Shown here piece by piece: positions 27,714 through 37,098 of a stretch of 64,000 nt of DNA; positions within the stretch are counted from its first letter, which is position 1; each line of letters opens with the position of its first letter. The position numbers were made by a program, and so were the translations under genes. This DNA comes from Leptospira kanakyensis (GTDB lineage Bacteria > Spirochaetota > Leptospiria > Leptospirales > Leptospiraceae): positions 186,001 through 250,000 of the forward strand of contig NZ_RQFG01000018.1 of assembly GCF_004769235.1 (NCBI RefSeq). Direction: 5' to 3'. The notes under the pieces are model-generated. The model did no database searches and was not told the origin of the DNA. It saw nothing but the letters and a program-made list of their open reading frames with translations.

Positions 27714-30700
27714 TTACCAGATAAATAAGGAAGGTTTTCTAGCGTTTACACCATTTTGGGTGACTACAAATAACTTTCCATCAAACGGATTGATTAATGC
27801 ATCTGGATATGTGCCAGAATAATCTGCCTGTCCTACCGATATATCAGTATGTGTACAGTTCGATCCATTAAAATCGCATCTTGTTAATCTCGGCTTGTGT
27901 CTAATGTTATGGTCTTGGTATACAACTAAGATTTTTTGATTTAGTAGATCAAGAGTTGAGCTCATATATCTGTGACTTGTCAACATACCTGAGTTATAAG
28001 AAATATCTACGTATGTGCAGTTAGTGCCATCCAAATCACATTGAATTAAACCTGGTTTACCACCTCCGCTGGTTCCTCCGCCAATCGTACCAAAATGTAC
28101 TGCTACCATTATTTTTTTGCGAATAGTATCCACGTTTAGACTAGGAAATAATCCATTCGTATTTCCTAGTGAGATGTCGGTATGCGTACAATTAGTTCCA
28201 TCCAAATTACAGCGATATAAATTAGGATTTGTACCGGTGCCAATGCCCGTTGTTACAACTAATAGCTTTTTGTTAATTGGATCAATTTTTACAGATGGAT
28301 AGAGTGCCGAGTTACTTCCTTGTCCCGCAGAAATGTCAGTATGAGAACAACTATTCCCGTCTAGGTTACAACGAAATAAACTAAGTTTGCCGTTGTTTGC
28401 ATCATTTGTTGTTACAACTAGGAGTTTTTGATTGTAATCATCGATGACAATTTTTGGCCCGTATTTGTGTGAGGCTGAGTCTCCAGCAGAATTCGTTCCT
28501 TGGCTCGCCGAGATATCGCTATGAGTACAATTTAATCCATTTAAGTCACAACGATAAAGGCTTGGTTTGTTGTCATTGGCACCATTTCTTGCTACAACTA
28601 ACAACTTTTGATTCACAAAATCTATCGCTGCATTTGGGTTACGTCCCGAGTTGGTTCCTTGTCCCGCAGATAAATCTGAGTGGGTGCAATTGGATCCATC
28701 TAAATCGCATCGAAAAAGGCTTGGTTTGCCATTATTGGAATCATTCACTGTCACAACCAATAACTTTCGGTTGATGGAATCTATATTTGCTGAAGGAATC
28801 GCTCCAGAAATGGATCCAGAACCGGCTGAATTTGATCCCTGCCCAGCAGAAATATCGACATGGATTCCTACTGTATTTGTTCCAGGAGGTGTCGTTGTTG
28901 TAATCGCACTTGCTTCAAACATTGAAACGGCACTGCTTCCCAAGGCGTTATTCACCACCACTCTAAAGTAATACAAAGTCCCACCAGTAAGTCCCGTAAT
29001 CGTTGCATTGGGATCAGTCACTGGCCCAAAACTCGACGAAGCTGTTGTCACCCCAGGACTTGTACTGTAGTACACAGTGTACGATGTAGCACCAGCCACA
29101 GGCCACCATTTTACAATCGCACTCGTTCCTCCTGCTTGTGCTTCTACAAAAGCAGGAGCATTCGGTGGGCCCACATGAAAACTTTGGTTCCCTGCAGTGC
29201 TTAGGTTTCCTGCCAAGTCACGTGCCAAGTATTTGACTTGGTTGCTACCATTGGAAAGCGCAACAGGCGAAGAATACACAGTCCCATTGGTGACTGCACC
29301 ACTTCCATCAAACGTAGGTTCTGTGCCGTTCAGTGTATAAATAATTTTATCACATCCACTTCCACTCGTGTCAGAACAACTAAGTTGGAGTTGTGTTCCT
29401 GAGGCAAACGGACCTGATCCAGATGGAGATGCCATCGTGACAATAGGAGCCGTAGTGTCTTTACTAGTTGTGCGAGTGGTTGATCCAAAGCTTCCTACAA
29501 GATTTGCGACACAAATGCGGATGGTATTTTCACCCTCGCTAAAATGAGAGTTTACGATTGTTGAAGTAATGTCCGTAGTCGCCAAGGCATTTCCAGTAAC
29601 ATTGGCATCACTTCCTGTATTGGTTAGAGCCGTTCCAGTAGAACAACTAGATCCGCCTAGACGGATTTGGTAAGTTCCAGCTTTGGAACTTTGCCAGCTG
29701 AGCGATACATTCGAAGATCCATTGATGGCTGCTGTATGGGAATTCACAGTGATGGTTGCCACCTGCGTATCCACAGTATAGTTTTGTGAACTGACTCCAG
29801 AAACATTTCCCGCTTTGTCCCGAGCCACAAACTTTGTATAGGTGATGGCACCATCTGTCATGGCAAAAGCTGCTGTGTATAAGGTTCCACTACTTACAGT
29901 TCCCGTTGTTCCTTGGATCGTCGGATTTGTTGGAGCTGAACCAGCTTGGACAGCATAAGCAATCTGCTCACATCCAGAACCACCTGTGTCGGAACAGGAT
30001 AGAGAAACTGAAGTGGCTACTCCATAACTTCCTGCACCTGGATCCGCAGTCACAGTGGGTGCTGTATCATCTCGTTGCAAACTAACAGAAACAAATCCTG
30101 TCAGTCCATTGGATGCAGTCACACAGATGCGATATGTCTTTGTACCTTCGCCAGTGAAATGAGTATGGGAACGAACAAATCCTTGGTCTACGTTGGCGGT
30201 AGCAGATCCTGTTGTCGCAATAGTTCCTGAATCACAAGAACTTCCTTCTCGAACGGTAAAAGAGCCAGACCTGTCCGACCTCCAAGTGGCAGTGGAACTA
30301 GAGATTGCACCAGCGCTGGCACTAATGGCAGACGAAGATTGGCTGACAAGAGTGAGAGCTGGAATCTTGGTATCGATCGTATAGACAATGCTAATGGGTG
30401 TAGAAACGTTTCCTGCTAAGTCACGACAGATGGCTTGGAGGGTATGGCTTCCTTCTGTGGAGAGGGAAACTGCTTGGGAAGATTTTGTGATGATGGTTCC
30501 ATTCTTCGGCGCGAAGGTTGGAGCCGATGCATCCAAGGTATAAACAATCGATCCTGGAGCTTTGTTATCGGAACAAGTGAGAGTTGTGGTTTGTGTTGTG
30601 GAAAAAGTTCCGGTTAACAAGGAACTGGTGATGGTTGGGGGAGTGGTATCACTCAAAATGGTGACGATAGCCGTATCGTTCGGCGTTCCATCCCCATCGG

Positions 30701-31151
30701 TATCAAAACCTAACGGATTTCCATTTGCATCCACTATGATGACCACAGGATTTCCTGTTCCCCCAGGCCCTGTGGTGAGAAAACCGGGTGGATTGGGACT
30801 AATATAATAATCAGGTAAGCCATCTCCATTCGTATCAACGGCATCGGGAATTCCATCGCCATTGGTATCGATCAGGATTAGGTTGGGAGTGGTTCCACCG
30901 GTCAGATTGATTCCATCGGAAACTCCGTCTCCATTAGAATCGACTAAGGTTCCATCGGGTTTTCCATCACCTGACAGATCGACTGCGGTTCCAGGTGTTA
31001 GGTTTTGAGAAGAGGAAGAAGGGGAGCCGCCGACGAGACCAAACAATAAAGCAAATACATTCGAGCCTGTTTGAGAGTTAGTACCAGGAATTGGAAAACA
31101 ATAACTGGTGAATAAAGAAATGAAAAGAACTAGATAAACATGGTTTCGCAT
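27714..31151 (-). CDS. Giant modular lipoprotein with a seven-repeat propeller, paralogue 1
   Basis: A predicted surface or outer-membrane lipoprotein of 1145 residues (lipobox FTSYC, Cys18). Modules in order: Asp-rich calcium-binding-like repeats of the DxNGDGxxD type (residues 57-160); several Ig-like/chitobiase-C-type units with paired Cys (TTLTCSDNKAPGSIVYTLDA and similar, about 170-660); a fibronectin-III-like unit (about 665-750, TSYTVYYSTSP); and seven repeats of about 50 residues (770-1145) with consensus DIS-GQ, KLLVVT, KPSLFRCNLDG-NCTH. Seven such repeats would fit a seven-bladed propeller. It ends KPSLFIW, as does its paralogue at 33997-36915. No good ribosome site is seen. The ligand is unknown; adhesion is a guess. 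Confidence 0.85.
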   Translation of the reverse strand: MRNHVYLVLFISLFTSYCFPIPGTNSQTGSNVFALLFGLVGGSPSSSSQNLTPGTAVDLSGDGKPDGTLVDSNGDGVSDGINLTGGTTPNLILIDTNGDGIPDAVDTNGDGLPDYYISPNPPGFLTTGPGGTGNPVVIIVDANGNPLGFDTDGDGTPNDTAIVTILSDTTPPTITSSLLTGTFSTTQTTTLTCSDNKAPGSIVYTLDASAPTFAPKNGTIITKSSQAVSLSTEGSHTLQAICRDLAGNVSTPISIVYTIDTKIPALTLVSQSSSAISASAGAISSSTATWRSDRSGSFTVREGSSCDSGTIATTGSATANVDQGFVRSHTHFTGEGTKTYRICVTASNGLTGFVSVSLQRDDTAPTVTADPGAGSYGVATSVSLSCSDTGGSGCEQIAYAVQAGSAPTNPTIQGTTGTVSSGTLYTAAFAMTDGAITYTKFVARDKAGNVSGVSSQNYTVDTQVATITVNSHTAAINGSSNVSLSWQSSKAGTYQIRLGGSSCSTGTALTNTGSDANVTGNALATTDITSTIVNSHFSEGENTIRICVANLVGSFGSTTRTTSKDTTAPIVTMASPSGSGPFASGTQLQLSCSDTSGSGCDKIIYTLNGTEPTFDGSGAVTNGTVYSSPVALSNGSNQVKYLARDLAGNLSTAGNQSFHVGPPNAPAFVEAQAGGTSAIVKWWPVAGATSYTVYYSTSPGVTTASSSFGPVTDPNATITGLTGGTLYYFRVVVNNALGSSAVSMFEASAITTTTPPGTNTVGIHVDISAGQGSNSAGSGSISGAIPSANIDSINRKLLVVTVNDSNNGKPSLFRCDLDGSNCTHSDLSAGQGTNSGRNPNAAIDFVNQKLLVVARNGANDNKPSLYRCDLNGLNCTHSDISASQGTNSAGDSASHKYGPKIVIDDYNQKLLVVTTNDANNGKLSLFRCNLDGNSCSHTDISAGQGSNSALYPSVKIDPINKKLLVVTTGIGTGTNPNLYRCNLDGTNCTHTDISLGNTNGLFPSLNVDTIRKKIMVAVHFGTIGGGTSGGGKPGLIQCDLDGTNCTYVDISYNSGMLTSHRYMSSTLDLLNQKILVVYQDHNIRHKPRLTRCDFNGSNCTHTDISVGQADYSGTYPDALINPFDGKLFVVTQNGVNARKPSLFIW
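28841..31010 (-). repeat. Long repeat shared with 34599-36772, copy A
   Basis: About 2.1 kb of coding DNA, from the calcium-binding-like repeats through the FN3 unit, that is near-identical by eye to 34599-36772 in the same orientation. Long blocks differ only at scattered, mostly synonymous sites. Boundaries are approximate. Confidence 0.85.
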
Positions 31152-31261
31152 AAAGAGATTATTTTTGCCTAATATTCTAAATTAAGATTTAAAAATAAAG
31201 CTGCTGAATGTCCTTTTACAGGCAAGTAAAATAGCCTAGAGCATAAGAAAACTCCCAAATT

Positions 31262-31307
31262 ACCGCTAGGAACGTTCTGAAATCAGTAAAAAAACGTTTT
31301 TAACGGT
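31262..31307. promoter_or_regulatory. Inverted 13-bp elements upstream of giant lipoprotein 1
   Basis: ACCGCTAGGAACG (31262-31274) and the inverted arm CGTTTTTAACGGT (31295-31307), separated by 20 nt. The same arrangement, with the same 20-nt gap, precedes paralogue 2. Consensus arm ACCGYTARRAACG. Confidence 0.6.
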
Positions 31308-31316
31308 TTGGGATCT

Positions 31317-31355
31317 AAATCGCGATCGAGACGCAGTAATCAGGCGATTTTTTTT
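31317..31355 (+). terminator. Hairpin with T8 tail on the plus strand between minus-strand genes
   Basis: AAATCGC (31317-31323) pairs with GCGATTT (31344-31350), followed by T to 31355. It reads as a Rho-independent terminator only on the plus strand, where no protein gene precedes it. It might end a small or antisense transcript, or be fortuitous. Confidence 0.35.
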
Positions 31356-31445
31356 GGAATCCAATCAGCATTTTGGTAATCCAAAATTAGCCTAATGTTT
31401 ATTAAAATAATTCTATCGTTTCAACAAAATGAACGAAACATCCGA

Positions 31446-31970
31446 TTAAAAATATTCTTTGATCAATTGATAGTATGAATTCAATAATATGAAAAAACAA
31501 AAGGCAATCAATACCATTCGACCTATTGATATGGGTTTGAAAACTGGTTTGAGTTTTAATACTTTATCCCAATGTGTAGTTCCATTTTTGAATAAGTACA
31601 ATATGTTAAATAGAACAAATAAAGTTGAAATTTTTGGAATCATAAAGCCCAATCCGAAGCAACAAACATAAAATGAACGGTTGAAAATTGTTGTGATGGG
31701 TATCTGTTGGTTTTCATTTTCCTTTGATACTAAGTGGATATTAAAAATCTTTTTTCCTAAACTGCCATTGGCAAAAAATTGGAAGGAAGTATCATATACA
31801 AGGAATACAATAAAAGCCAGTATATATGGGAGAATTTGGTTTAATATTTCTCCCTCAATATGAACTAAAATAAAATCTGTCAAATGGATCGATAATAATT
31901 CTGCGGCTTTAATGTCAAAAAATTTCGCGAGAATACGGGCAGTATAGTGGTTGTTAGGTTTCTGGTTCAA
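31446..31970 (-). CDS. RDD-family membrane protein
   Basis: A 174-residue protein with the RDD layout: an N-terminal segment ARILAKFFDI, a membrane helix pair, and the signature GSLGKKIFNIHLV after the second helix, then HWDKVLKLK and a last helix near the C-terminus. The family is linked to ion or small-molecule transport, but its role is mostly unknown. The start is a TTG; the next Met lies too deep in the protein. It is a single gene without obvious partners. Confidence 0.75.
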   Translation of the reverse strand: MNQKPNNHYTARILAKFFDIKAAELLSIHLTDFILVHIEGEILNQILPYILAFIVFLVYDTSFQFFANGSLGKKIFNIHLVSKENENQQIPITTIFNRSFYVCCFGLGFMIPKISTLFVLFNILYLFKNGTTHWDKVLKLKPVFKPISIGRMVLIAFCFFILLNSYYQLIKEYF

Positions 31971-32057
31971 TTTTTATTCTACAGTTTGAAATTCTAACTA
32001 GATTCTAAAGGGCTCTCTAAGTCGGAGCCCTAGAAATCATTAAAAAAAGATTTTCGC

Positions 32058-32576
32058 TTATTTCTTAAATGGCATCTCACCTAAATAATCTTTTTTCCCA
32101 ACTTCTACTCCGTTATGCCGGAGAATCGCATAGGCAGTTGTTATGTGGAAATAGAAATTTGGGATCGCATGGTTTGTTAGATATTCAAAACCAGTCAGAT
32201 ATTTTCCTTCCCATCTTGGTAGAGATATTTTTGTTTCAAAGGCTGATTTGAAATCTTCTGCTTTATACGTACCTAAGTATTGGATCACCGAACTGATTCT
32301 TTGTTTTAGTTCCTTTAGGTTTGTTTCTGAATCATCGTGAACCGGTGCTTCTTTGCCCGATATCCGAGAAACACAAAGTTTCGCAGTGTCACAAGCAATT
32401 TGGATTTGTTTTGTTAATTGGAATTGGTCAGGGAAGAGTCGTGAACCCAGTAAGTTCTCAAAAGGAAATTTTTTAGTTTCGGCAAAACTTTCTGCTTTTT
32501 CTAAAATTGAAATTAAGTTCTCAAGTCCTTTTTTAAAAGAATTGATAGAGATTTCGTAGACAATGGATTCATTCAT
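32058..32576 (-). CDS. DUF1993-family protein
   Basis: A 172-residue soluble protein whose pattern fits DUF1993: an N-terminal SINSFKKGLENLISILEKAE, the central LFPDQFQLTKQIQIACDTAK, and the C-terminal NHAIPNFYFHITTAYAILRHNGV with GKKDYLG. The fold is a DinB-like four-helix bundle and the function is unknown. Single gene. Confidence 0.88.
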   Translation of the reverse strand: MNESIVYEISINSFKKGLENLISILEKAESFAETKKFPFENLLGSRLFPDQFQLTKQIQIACDTAKLCVSRISGKEAPVHDDSETNLKELKQRISSVIQYLGTYKAEDFKSAFETKISLPRWEGKYLTGFEYLTNHAIPNFYFHITTAYAILRHNGVEVGKKDYLGEMPFKK

Positions 32577-32683
32577 TGTTCTATTCCAAATAATTGTAAT
32601 AGGTTACGCAATCGAATAAATCTAAAAATTTGGATGTAAGTTTATAAAAATTTGTTCTCGGTTGAGAAACATAGAAAGCTCGG

Positions 32684-32717
32684 AGTTGGCCTTATATTCA
32701 TAACGAAAAGGCCAACT
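32684..32717 (-). terminator. Stem-loop 3' of the outer-membrane protein gene at 32730
   Basis: AGTTGGCCTT pairs perfectly with AAGGCCAACT across a 14-nt loop, starting 13 nt past the stop. The U tract is weak, so termination is likely but not certain. Confidence 0.6.
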
Positions 32718-32729
32718 TTGCGGAGAAAC

Positions 32730-33668
32730 TTATATAGCAATTCCACCAGACAAAACAAGTTCTAAAAATCCAAAATTTTGAGAAGCACGGTTGGAACCAC
32801 CACTTGTGAGAACATCTGTTAGATCTATATAACCACCCTTACCACCGAGTTCCAGAAAGTAAGTTCGAGAAAACTCATACCGAGTGGCAACGTATCCAGA
32901 AACACCGTAACCAGAAAGATGGAAGTTGTTGTTTTGACCTTTCCCTAACACGCGTACGTCGCTACGACAAACCACAGGCCCTGCTCCAATTGTAGATACC
33001 AAACTAATACCGCTCATCCCATCAGAAGAAGTATAAAGGGGTGTGATCCAACCGAAGTCCAAAAATAAATAATTCAATCCATCGGTATGTTCGTATTTGA
33101 GAATGTCAGGTGTTAAGGATATGGTTTGGTCTCCACCGTGATAACCCGCCATTTCCTGCACATGTCCAGGAAAAAGATAAATAAAGGCTGCTGCTTCTGG
33201 AGACAAGGCTAGTTGGTTTTTGGCAATCACACCTGGGTCAATGTAACCGGAATACTTCACCGGTTGGCCTGGTGTGACCACATACTTCATATGATCCTGA
33301 CCAAAAGCCAAAAAGAACCTGTCGGTGAAGAAATAACTAATCTTTAAATTGTATTGAGGGATTTCAAATTTGGAAGGGTTTAAATAAACCTCTGCCTTAA
33401 ACGATTCCGGTTTATCTTTTGCGTTCACGTCTTTGAGAGTATACTCGTAACCCGGGCCGCGGAAATTAATATCGCTTTGTGTATAATAACTTCGATTGTA
33501 ACCCCATTGGAAATTCCATCTACCCTTCTTATCAAGAATGGTTTCGGTAGGTTCATTTTCGTTGGCTGAAATGGAAGAATTAAAAAATAGGCAAACAACA
33601 AAAACAAAAAGGCAATGTTTGATAGAAATAAACAGGTGTTTATTCCTGGAATCATACAGATTGGACAT
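32730..33668 (-). CDS. Predicted outer-membrane protein
   Basis: A 312-residue exported protein. The signal-type segment CLFVFVVCLFFNSSISA (cleavage about residue 35) is preceded by a long N-region, so the true start may be a little downstream. The mature part has alternating aromatic strands (WNFQWGYNRSYYTQSDINFRG, IDLTD, FLELVLSGG) and conserved-looking GYHGGDQTISLTPD. It resembles conserved spirochaetal barrel proteins, but I cannot name it. Followed by a stem-loop; single gene. Confidence 0.7.
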   Translation of the reverse strand: MSNLYDSRNKHLFISIKHCLFVFVVCLFFNSSISANENEPTETILDKKGRWNFQWGYNRSYYTQSDINFRGPGYEYTLKDVNAKDKPESFKAEVYLNPSKFEIPQYNLKISYFFTDRFFLAFGQDHMKYVVTPGQPVKYSGYIDPGVIAKNQLALSPEAAAFIYLFPGHVQEMAGYHGGDQTISLTPDILKYEHTDGLNYLFLDFGWITPLYTSSDGMSGISLVSTIGAGPVVCRSDVRVLGKGQNNNFHLSGYGVSGYVATRYEFSRTYFLELGGKGGYIDLTDVLTSGGSNRASQNFGFLELVLSGGIAI

Positions 33669-33854
33669 AGCGCCATATTCTAGATAGATACTAAAATAGA
33701 ATAGACGAATGTTTGTTTGGTTCTGAAAAAGAAGATATTTTTCAGTAGGGATAAATACTATATTTAATTTTGTTCGAATTGGATCGCGGTCTCTATGAGA
33801 GCGGAGGTTATTTTTTTCTGGAAATTTTTATTTTCTTTACTTCCTTAGATTTAA

Positions 33855-33990
33855 GGATTTTTGGGCGCCTCGAACTAGTTAGGTGATCTTACTATGATTC
33901 TAAACCGACCGGGCTTCCTCCGGGGTGCGCTAAACGCTCCCGTCTCACCCGAGTCGGGTGAGACCAAGCCCTTCGGATCCCGTGGCGCAG
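33855..33990 (+). repeat. Dispersed GC-rich stem-loop repeat, copy 3 (longest)
   Basis: Contains GGATTTTTGGGCGCC, GTTAGGTGAT, TTCTAAACCGACC and a perfect palindrome GTCTCACCCGA/TCGGGTGAGAC, enclosed by GGGCTT/AAGCCC. It ends a few bases past the stop of giant lipoprotein 2. The rest of the 33669-33996 gap is AT-rich and shows nothing else I can support. Confidence 0.7.
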
Positions 33991-33996
33991 GGATGG

Positions 33997-36915
33997 TTAC
34001 CAGATAAAGAGGGAGGGTTTGCTGAAGTTGGCACCGTTTGTGGTAACAACCAAAAGTTTTCCATTGATAGGATTGATTACCGCAGAAGGAATTAAACCTG
34101 AATTAGCTGCTTGCCCCGCAGATATATCAGTATGGTTGCAACTAGTTCCATCCAAATTACAGCGAAATAGACTTAGTTTGGCATTGCCATAATCCCCATT
34201 CTGCGTAATCACTAACAGTTTTCCATTCGTGAGATCTACAATAGCATTGGGAGAAAACCCAGAATTATTCCCTTGCCCCGCAGATATATCAGTATGGTTG
34301 CAACTAGTTCCATCCAAATTACAGCGAAACAGGCTTGGTTTGTAATTATTAAGCCTATTCTCTACGATAAGTAATAACTTACTGCTGACCCAATCTAAGA
34401 CGATACTACCGTTGCTGAAAGCTAACGAACCAGCTAATTGTCCTGCTGAAAGATCGGCATGGGTGCAATTTGTTCCATCCAAGTTGCACCGGAAAAGAGA
34501 AGGTGTCCTATCGAAAATAGTGCCACCATTTTGAGTCACAACTAACAATTTGCTACTGACCTGGTCCAAGACGACTCTAGGTAGATAGCCAGAAGAATTT
34601 CCCTGCCCAGCAGAAATATCGACATGGATTCCAGTTGTATTTGTTCCGGGAGGGGTAGTTGTTGTAATCGCACTTGCTTCCAATAATGAGACAGTACTAG
34701 ATCCAGCTACACTACTAGCCACCACTCTAAAGTAATACAAAGTCCCACCGGTAAGTCCTGTGATCGTAGCATAAGGATCAGCTACCGGCCCAAAACTAGT
34801 CGATGCTGTTGTGACCCCAGGACTTGTGCTAAAGTACACAGTGTACGATGTGGCGCCTGTCACAGGCCACCATTGAACAACGGCACTGGTTCCTCCCGCT
34901 TGTGCTTCTACAAAAGCAGGAGCATTGGGCGGGCCTACATGAAAACTTTGGTTCCCGGCAGTGCTTACGTTTCCTGCCAAGTCACGAGCCAAGTATTTCA
35001 CTTGGTTGCTTCCATTGGATAGTCCCACTGGAGAAGAATAAACGGTTCCATTAGTAACCACACCACTTCCGTCAAACGCAGGTTCTGTGCCATTCAGTGT
35101 ATAAATGATTTTATCACATCCGCTTCCACCAGTGTCGGAACAACTGAGTTGGAGCTGAGTTCCTGAGGCAAACGGACCTGATCCAGATGGAGATGCCATC
35201 GTGACAATAGGAGCCGTAGTGTCTTTGTTTGTAGTGCGTGTGGTGGATCCAAAACTACCGATTAGGTTTGCGACACAAATGCGGATGGTATTTTCACCTT
35301 CGCTAAAATGAGAGTTTACGATTGTTGAAGTAATGTCCGTAGTCGCCAAGGCATTTCCAGTAACATTGGCATTGCTTCCTGTGTTGGTCAGAGCGGTTCC
35401 AGTGGAACAACTATTTCCACCTAAACGAATTTGGTAAGTTCCCGCCTTGGAACTTTGCCAACTTAACGATACATTAGAAGATCCATTGATGGCTGCTGTA
35501 TGGGAATTCACAGTGATGGTTGCGACTTGAGTGTCCACGGTATAGTTTTGTGAATTGACATTGGAAACATTTCCCGCTTTGTCCCGAGCCACAAACTTTG
35601 TATAGGTGACTGACCCATCGGTCATGGCAAAGGCTGCGGTATATAAAGTTCCACTACTGACAGTTCCTGTTGTTCCTTGGATGGCTGGATTTGCCGGAGC
35701 TGAACCTGCTTGGATCGCATAAGCAATCTGATCACATCCAGAACCACCTGTATCCGAGCAGGATAGAGAAACGGAAGTTGCCACTCCATAATTTCCAGCA
35801 CCTGGATCCGCAGTCACAGTGGGTGCTGTATCATCCCTCTGCAAGCTAACAGATACAAACCCAGTCAGACCGTTGGAAGCTGTGACACAGATACGATATG
35901 TCTTTGTGCCTTCGCCAGTGAAATGAGTATGGGAACGAACAAATCCTTGGTCTACATTGGCTGTCGCAGATCCTGTAGTCGCAATGGTTCCTGAAACACA
36001 AGAACTTCCTTCTCTAACTGTAAACGACCCAGAGCGATCGGATCTCCAAGTGGCAGTGGAACTGGAAATTGCGCCAGCACTGGCGCTAATGGAAGCCGAA
36101 GATTGGCTGACAAGAGTAAGAGCAGGAATTTTGGTATCGATCGTATAAACAATGCTAATCGGTGTAGAAAGATTTCCTGCAAGGTCACGACAGATGGCTT
36201 GGAGGGTATGACTTCCTTCTGTGGATAGAGAAACCACTTGGGAAGACTTTGGAATGACAGTTCCTTGTTTGGGAGAGAAGTTAGGAGCCGATGCATCCAA
36301 GGTATAAACAATCGACCCTGGAGCTTTGTTATCCGAACAAGTGAGAGTTGTGGTTTGTGTTGTGGAAAAAGTTCCTGTTAACAAAGAACTGGTGATGATT
36401 GGGGGAGTTGTGTCACTTAGGATCGTAACGATAGCCGTATCATTGGGTGTTCCGTCTCCATCTGTATCAAACCCAAGAGGATTGCCATTTGCATCCACAA
36501 TGATGACCACAGGGTTTCCTGTCCCGCCAGGGCCTGTTGTGAGAAAACCGGGTGGGTTTGGGCTAATATAATAATCAGGTAATCCATCTCCATTCGTGTC
36601 TACAGCATCAGGAATTCCGTCCCCATTGGTATCGATTAAAATTAGATTGGGAGTGGTTCCACCTGTGAGATTGATTCCATCGGAAACACCATCTCCATCT
36701 GTATCCACTAAGGTTCCATCTGGTTTTCCATCACCTGATAGATCGACTGCGGTTCCTGGTGTTAGATTTTGTGCAGAGGCAGGTGACCCGCCAACAAGTC
36801 CTAAGAGAAAGGCAAATAGACTAAAATCTGTTTGGTTGCCACCATTGGAAAAGATTCCCACGCAATGAGTATAGGAAATCAATAGAAAGGAAATTAGAGT
36901 TAGTTTTTTTCGCAT
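33997..36915 (-). CDS. Giant modular lipoprotein with four propeller-type repeats, paralogue 2
   Basis: A 972-residue paralogue of the 27714-31151 protein. The start is set at ATG 36915 because it gives a lipoprotein signal (MRKKLTLISFLLISYTHC, Cys18); an in-frame extension to 37017 has no signal character. The modules are the same (DxNGDG repeats, Ig/chitobiase-C-like units with Cys, FN3-like), and the core is near-identical to paralogue 1 at DNA level. The C-terminal repeat block has only four copies of the DIS-GQ...KLLVVT...FRCNLDG unit instead of seven, with sequences distinct from those of paralogue 1. Both end PSLFIW. The role is unknown; a surface-exposed variable protein is likely. 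Confidence 0.85.
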   Translation of the reverse strand: MRKKLTLISFLLISYTHCVGIFSNGGNQTDFSLFAFLLGLVGGSPASAQNLTPGTAVDLSGDGKPDGTLVDTDGDGVSDGINLTGGTTPNLILIDTNGDGIPDAVDTNGDGLPDYYISPNPPGFLTTGPGGTGNPVVIIVDANGNPLGFDTDGDGTPNDTAIVTILSDTTPPIITSSLLTGTFSTTQTTTLTCSDNKAPGSIVYTLDASAPNFSPKQGTVIPKSSQVVSLSTEGSHTLQAICRDLAGNLSTPISIVYTIDTKIPALTLVSQSSASISASAGAISSSTATWRSDRSGSFTVREGSSCVSGTIATTGSATANVDQGFVRSHTHFTGEGTKTYRICVTASNGLTGFVSVSLQRDDTAPTVTADPGAGNYGVATSVSLSCSDTGGSGCDQIAYAIQAGSAPANPAIQGTTGTVSSGTLYTAAFAMTDGSVTYTKFVARDKAGNVSNVNSQNYTVDTQVATITVNSHTAAINGSSNVSLSWQSSKAGTYQIRLGGNSCSTGTALTNTGSNANVTGNALATTDITSTIVNSHFSEGENTIRICVANLIGSFGSTTRTTNKDTTAPIVTMASPSGSGPFASGTQLQLSCSDTGGSGCDKIIYTLNGTEPAFDGSGVVTNGTVYSSPVGLSNGSNQVKYLARDLAGNVSTAGNQSFHVGPPNAPAFVEAQAGGTSAVVQWWPVTGATSYTVYFSTSPGVTTASTSFGPVADPYATITGLTGGTLYYFRVVASSVAGSSTVSLLEASAITTTTPPGTNTTGIHVDISAGQGNSSGYLPRVVLDQVSSKLLVVTQNGGTIFDRTPSLFRCNLDGTNCTHADLSAGQLAGSLAFSNGSIVLDWVSSKLLLIVENRLNNYKPSLFRCNLDGTSCNHTDISAGQGNNSGFSPNAIVDLTNGKLLVITQNGDYGNAKLSLFRCNLDGTSCNHTDISAGQAANSGLIPSAVINPINGKLLVVTTNGANFSKPSLFIW
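34599..36772 (-). repeat. Long repeat shared with 28841-31010, copy B
   Basis: Partner of the 2.1-kb coding repeat in paralogue 1, same orientation, about 5.7 kb away. Recombination between the two would delete four genes or form a hybrid lipoprotein. Confidence 0.85.
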
Positions 36916-37030
36916 AACAGGAAGCCGTTTTTTACATATTTCCAAAATAATATTCGGAAATGATAATGTGGGTTCGAACTTGGGATGCGGACAACTAATT
37001 TTCATTAGTTTGTCCAAAAAGTGAACTTTT

Positions 37031-37076
37031 ACCGCTAAAAACGTTCCAGAAAGAGGTTTCCACCGTTTCTAACGGT
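37031..37076. promoter_or_regulatory. Inverted 13-bp elements upstream of giant lipoprotein 2
   Basis: ACCGCTAAAAACG (37031-37043) and the inverted arm CGTTTCTAACGGT (37064-37076), 20 nt apart, matching the pair at 31262-31307 in sequence, orientation and spacing. Confidence 0.6.
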
Positions 37077-37098
37077 TTTGAAAATAAAGGTGAGTGAA

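Noticed and set aside
28117..30807. Several plus-strand open frames antisense to the giant lipoprotein, and the same at 34848-36868.
   Set aside because: They recur in both paralogues only because the sense repeats recur, and none has a ribosome site or recognisable domain.
33771..33800. A GTTCGAATT sequence recalling a tRNA T-arm.
   Set aside because: No acceptor stem, D-arm or anticodon arm can be folded around it.
28841..36772. Direct repeats resembling a CRISPR or composite transposon.
   Set aside because: The repeated units are in-frame protein modules; there are no short regular repeats with unique spacers and no transposase or terminal inverted repeats.
36916..37017. N-terminal extension of giant lipoprotein 2 by 34 codons.
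   Set aside because: It would bury the lipoprotein signal and overlaps the shared upstream element; the paralogue starts at the equivalent of 36915.
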